Positions 61,330 to 64,000 of a stretch of 64,000 nt of DNA are shown here, piece after piece. The DNA lies in assembly GCF_000190575.1 (NCBI RefSeq), contig NC_015164.1:310001-374000 (forward strand), given 5' to 3'. The DNA comes from Phocaeicola salanitronis DSM 18170 (lineage in GTDB: Bacteria > Bacteroidota > Bacteroidia > Bacteroidales > Bacteroidaceae). Numbering within the stretch: position 1 is the first letter of the stretch; every line of letters begins with the position of its first letter. The position numbers and the translations under genes are program-made. A model generated the notes under the pieces. The model did no database searches, was not told the DNA's origin, and saw nothing but the letters and a program-made list of their open reading frames with translations.

Positions 61330-62514
61330 ATGTATAAACGAGCAGAATATCAGTTGATTACAGAGCGCATGAAAGAGCCTCGTAGGTTCATTCAAGTCGT
61401 TATGGGTGCCCGGCAGATAGGAAAATCAACGGTGGTCAAACAAGTGCTGAAAGATTTGGATATGCCTTACCAGTTCTTTTCTGCCGACAATGTACCTGCC
61501 ACGAACAGTGCGTGGATTTCCGATTGTTGGGCGGCTGTGCGAAGCTTGAAGGAGAGCAAAGGCTGGGGAAGCGTTATCCTTGTAATTGATGAGATACAGA
61601 AGATTGCCAACTGGAGCGAAGTGGTGAAAAAGGAGTGGGACGATGATACATTCCATGACCGCGACATTAAGGTCTTGATTTTGGGGAGTAGTCGCGTATT
61701 ATTGGAAAAGGGATTGTCTGAGTCATTGGCTGGGCGATTCGAAGAAATACGCATGAGCCATTGGAATTATCAGGAAATGAAGGAATGCTTCGGTTTCTCG
61801 CTTGACCAATATATGTTTTACGGAGGCTACCCTGGTGCGGCTACTTTAATTGGCGATGAAGACCGCTTCAGCCAATACATTCAGTCGGCTATCATCGAGG
61901 CTACCATTAACAAAGACATTCTGATGGATACGCCGATAAGTAAACCAGCTTTACTTCGGCAGACCTTTGAGTTGGGTGCTGCTTATTCGGGCGAATTGCT
62001 TTCGTTGAACAAGATGTTAGGTTCGCTTCAAGATGCAGGGAACACGGTGACATTGGCAGGCTATATCAATCTGTTGGATGAAAGCGGATTGCTTTGCGGG
62101 CTTCAGAAATTTAGCGTGGCTATGGCAAGGCGGCGTGCTAGTATTCCTAAGTTGCAGGTATATAACAATGCCTTGAAGATGGTGTATAGCCCGTTGACCT
62201 TTGAACAAGCCATTCTCAACCGTAAGGCATGGGGACGAATTTTTGAATCGGGTATCGGTGCCTATTTGGTAAGCCAAGCCTTTGTGTATCGTTTTGAAGT
62301 GTACTATTGGCGTGAACGGGATGATGAAGTCGATTTCGTTTTGCGCAAGAAAGGTTCGGTGGTCGCCATTGAGGTGAAAAGCAATGCGGAGAAGCGGACG
62401 GACGGGTTGGATAAGTTTCGTAAACTTTTCAATCCGCAAGCTGCATTTATTGTAGGTGATGGTGGCATCAGTGCGGAAGATTTTCTTTCGATGGATGTGA
62501 GGAAACTCTTCTGA
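61330..62514 (+). CDS. AAA ATPase with DUF4143 domain
   Basis: 394 residues: FIQVVMGARQIGKSTVVKQV with Walker A GARQIGKST, VILVIDEIQKIANWSEV with Walker B, VLILGSSRVLLEKGLSESLA (sensor), LDQYMFYGGYPGAA, and the C-terminal DUF4143 nuclease-like part YYWRERDDEVDFVLRKKGSV with VAIEVKSNAEK (the D...ExK of a PD-(D/E)XK fold). Paralogue of the gene at 30712, though not closely similar. Function unknown; sometimes proposed to be mobile or stress-linked. Confidence 0.9.
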   Translation: MYKRAEYQLITERMKEPRRFIQVVMGARQIGKSTVVKQVLKDLDMPYQFFSADNVPATNSAWISDCWAAVRSLKESKGWGSVILVIDEIQKIANWSEVVKKEWDDDTFHDRDIKVLILGSSRVLLEKGLSESLAGRFEEIRMSHWNYQEMKECFGFSLDQYMFYGGYPGAATLIGDEDRFSQYIQSAIIEATINKDILMDTPISKPALLRQTFELGAAYSGELLSLNKMLGSLQDAGNTVTLAGYINLLDESGLLCGLQKFSVAMARRRASIPKLQVYNNALKMVYSPLTFEQAILNRKAWGRIFESGIGAYLVSQAFVYRFEVYYWRERDDEVDFVLRKKGSVVAIEVKSNAEKRTDGLDKFRKLFNPQAAFIVGDGGISAEDFLSMDVRKLF

Positions 62515-62629
62515 GGAGGTTAAGCCTTCAAGTCAATGAATTAAGAATAATAAAAAGGAAAAACTATGGATACATTAAGTTTCACGAAAGTAAAATCATT
62601 GTTCATCCTAACTTTAATACAAAGAGACG

Positions 62630-62905
62630 ATGGACAAAAGAAACAAACTTTGGAGACGCCAACAAATGGCGCGTGTGTTTAAGGCTCGCATGATTCTTTA
62701 TGCAGCTTATGGAATTCCTGTTATCCGTGAGGATGGAAGTATAGACAATCATCCACATTGGTTCGAACTGGCAAAGGACAAATGGGCAAAGGTTTATCAA
62801 ACCACAGGAACTCCGTGTAGTTGCTGGATGTGCAGAGGAGAAAAGTACAATCGTAAAGAATATAAAAAGGAAACTTTGCGCATTATCCGGGAGTCAATGG
62901 AGTAG
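62630..62905 (+). CDS. Small Cys-rich protein of unknown function
   Basis: 91 residues, basic. MDKRNKLWRRQQMARVFKAR at the start, and GTPCSCWMCRGEKYNRKEYK near the C-terminus with Cys-x-Cys-x-x-Cys. I recall this PCSCWMC pattern in small proteins of many bacteria, but not a function; the cysteines might bind a metal. It lies 115 bp after the ATPase gene in the same direction. Confidence 0.78.
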   Translation: MDKRNKLWRRQQMARVFKARMILYAAYGIPVIREDGSIDNHPHWFELAKDKWAKVYQTTGTPCSCWMCRGEKYNRKEYKKETLRIIRESME

Positions 62906-62960
62906 AAATTGGGAAAGCCATTCTTTGTGTATCTAAGCAGGGAATGGTTTTCTTTTTTAG

Positions 62961-63473
62961 TTACCTGTATTGGTGATAGATTTCTGAAAGCATATCATAA
63001 AATCCCCAACCACAGTTGCTGGCATTATCAAGCAATTTCTCTATCCGTTCATAATATTGCGCCAATAAACCATGCATGAAAATAAACTTCATGGCTTTGT
63101 CGAAGTTGTTTTCCAAAGTAATGTAATATTGCTCCCACATGTCGCCAAAAGTCACGGTATATTCGCACCCCTGTTCGATGTAGAAAAGCATTAGGTCTGC
63201 GACATAAGTCGGTTCAGTTTTCAGTTTTTGGAAATCAGAGATGACTTTCCGGCATTTGGCGAATGAGGGCTTTTCCGAGAAACCACGGGTAGAGAAAAAT
63301 TCCTGCCGGATGGCTTTCTTGCATTTCTCCAATTCGGCATTGCTGTCGGGAGTGAGATAGAACTCCAGATAGTCCTTGGCTTCTTTACGTGCGTCATACA
63401 GTTCAAGCATCACTTCTATGACTTGTTCTTTGGATAGTGTTTGAAGGTATTTCTTCAATTTTGCTTTTGACAT
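62961..63473 (-). CDS. DUF6155 family protein
   Basis: 170 residues, MSKAKLKKYLQTLSKEQVIE, VMLELYDARKEAKDYLEFYL, a helical protein with many aromatic residues, matching DUF6155 as I remember it. No catalytic motif visible. It is separated by 7 bp from the broken hydrolase gene upstream. Confidence 0.78.
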   Translation of the reverse strand: MSKAKLKKYLQTLSKEQVIEVMLELYDARKEAKDYLEFYLTPDSNAELEKCKKAIRQEFFSTRGFSEKPSFAKCRKVISDFQKLKTEPTYVADLMLFYIEQGCEYTVTFGDMWEQYYITLENNFDKAMKFIFMHGLLAQYYERIEKLLDNASNCGWGFYDMLSEIYHQYR

Positions 63474-63480
63474 ACTTGAT

Positions 63481-63909
63481 TTATTTTAAGGATTGATTGT
63501 GATTCATGAGTTTTTCCACGAGCGGCACATAATACTCCCGTACTTCTTCCGCCGTAGGTGTATGCCCACCGGGAAAATGATAGGCGTGCGTATAGTGTTG
63601 CAGGAACAACGGTTCAAAATGTGCCAGATGGTCATTCTCCCCAAACAATCCCCAAATGCGGTCGGAGAGTTTTGGGTGTGAATTGCCCCACTGGTGAGCT
63701 TGTACTTCGGCAAATTCGTCTATCAACAGTTGGTCTATTACGAGTTTCTGGTGCCCATCTGCCCGTAGCGATTTATATTCATGCGCTCCGATGCGTTCAA
63801 TGAGAAAGCGAGTCATTTCTAAGTAAGGATTGCCCAATAAGGCAGGTATTCCCAAACGTGATGCCACTATCTGTGGAACAGAACCCACAAAGCAGCCGTC
63901 AGCAAACAA
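63481..63909 (-). pseudogene. YqiA/YcfP-type alpha/beta hydrolase, N-terminally broken
   Basis: The visible part has VASRLGIPALLGNPYLEMTR, DRIWGLFGENDHLAHFEPLF and HYTHAYHFPGGHTPT: the strand after the nucleophile elbow, the acid Asp region and the catalytic His region of small esterases of the YqiA kind. The GxSxG nucleophile segment and about 60 residues before it are absent: the frame runs back only ~15 codons to an in-frame stop, without ATG. A TTG at 63907-63909 would give 142 residues lacking the Ser. Probably a pseudogene; the region up to 64000 contains no recognisable N-terminus. Confidence 0.6.
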
Positions 63910-64000
63910 GTAAAGATAAAACCTAACCCGTTTGAAATGAGCGGTTTTTCACTATTCTGCCAAATGCCGGAAACGCAACGGAGTGCGGAATATTGAGCCA

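Noticed and set aside
62565..62681. 38-codon frame MDTLSFTKVKSLF... before the Cys-rich gene
   Set aside because: It overlaps the real gene at 62630 in another frame and has no recognisable feature; a leader peptide cannot be excluded.

Overview
The window looks like a chromosome segment of a gut member of the Bacteroidaceae (Bacteroides, Phocaeicola or a close relative). Support comes from promoters with the Bacteroidetes -7 element TAnnTTTG, an UpxY capsule antiterminator behind an invertible promoter, NigD, DUF4270 and clostripain lipoproteins, a short primary sigma factor without region 1.1, DUF4422 and DUF6922 proteins, and a neutral starch-use gene set. No rRNA or tRNA gene and no CRISPR array was seen.

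Layout. 1-8.4 kb: housekeeping and envelope genes (DUF4270 lipoprotein, half-length starch synthase, panC-panD, a serine hydrolase, an L,D-transpeptidase-like lipoprotein, ppdK). 8.4-17.2 kb: an accessory zone with a tyrosine recombinase, a 155-bp invertible promoter in the ON orientation, upxY, one unknown 373-residue gene, three small unknown genes, a decayed DUF6922/AbiEii pair, many miniature repeats and an IS66 remnant. 17.2-29.4 kb: an AT-rich surface-polysaccharide block (truncated acetyltransferase, Wzx, sugar epimerase, TPP enzyme, pyruvyl transferase, Wzy-like protein, GT2, two GT4s, a GT2 remnant, an AbiH remnant, DUF4422). 29.4-32.5 kb: a second IS66 remnant in the same orientation, a DUF4143 ATPase and a radical SAM fragment. 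32.5-54.5 kb: mostly core genes (clostripain, rpoD, dinB, threonylcarbamoyl-AMP synthase, ClC channel, fmt, nigD, an ECF sigma factor with a beta-barrel partner, rpe, comEC, MFS transporter, malQ, pullulanase, VOC protein, nrnA). 54.5-61.1 kb: a four-gene Wadjet/Mks-type SMC defence operon (jetABCD). 61.1-64 kb: another DUF4143 ATPase, a Cys-rich small protein, a DUF6155 protein and a broken alpha/beta hydrolase.

How the parts work together. The recombinase at 9.1 kb probably flips the promoter at 10.4-10.6 kb. In the orientation seen it fires into upxY, whose product should keep RNA polymerase going through the capsule block. The capsule block has lost its 5' end to IS66, and no initiating sugar-phosphate transferase is visible, so its product may be incomplete. 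The MFS transporter, malQ and pullulanase form a maltooligosaccharide/starch group. JetABCD is expected to act against plasmids.

The accessory zones are full of non-coding repeats that I grouped by eye. R1 is a ~175-bp element with TAACTCC arms. R2 is a 192-bp MITE with TWA target duplications. R3 elements have TAGT...ACTA ends and TA duplications. R4 is a short GTAGAGACG hairpin and R5 a GAAGAATTAAGAATG inverted repeat. Several are nested in one another, which gives a relative order of insertion.
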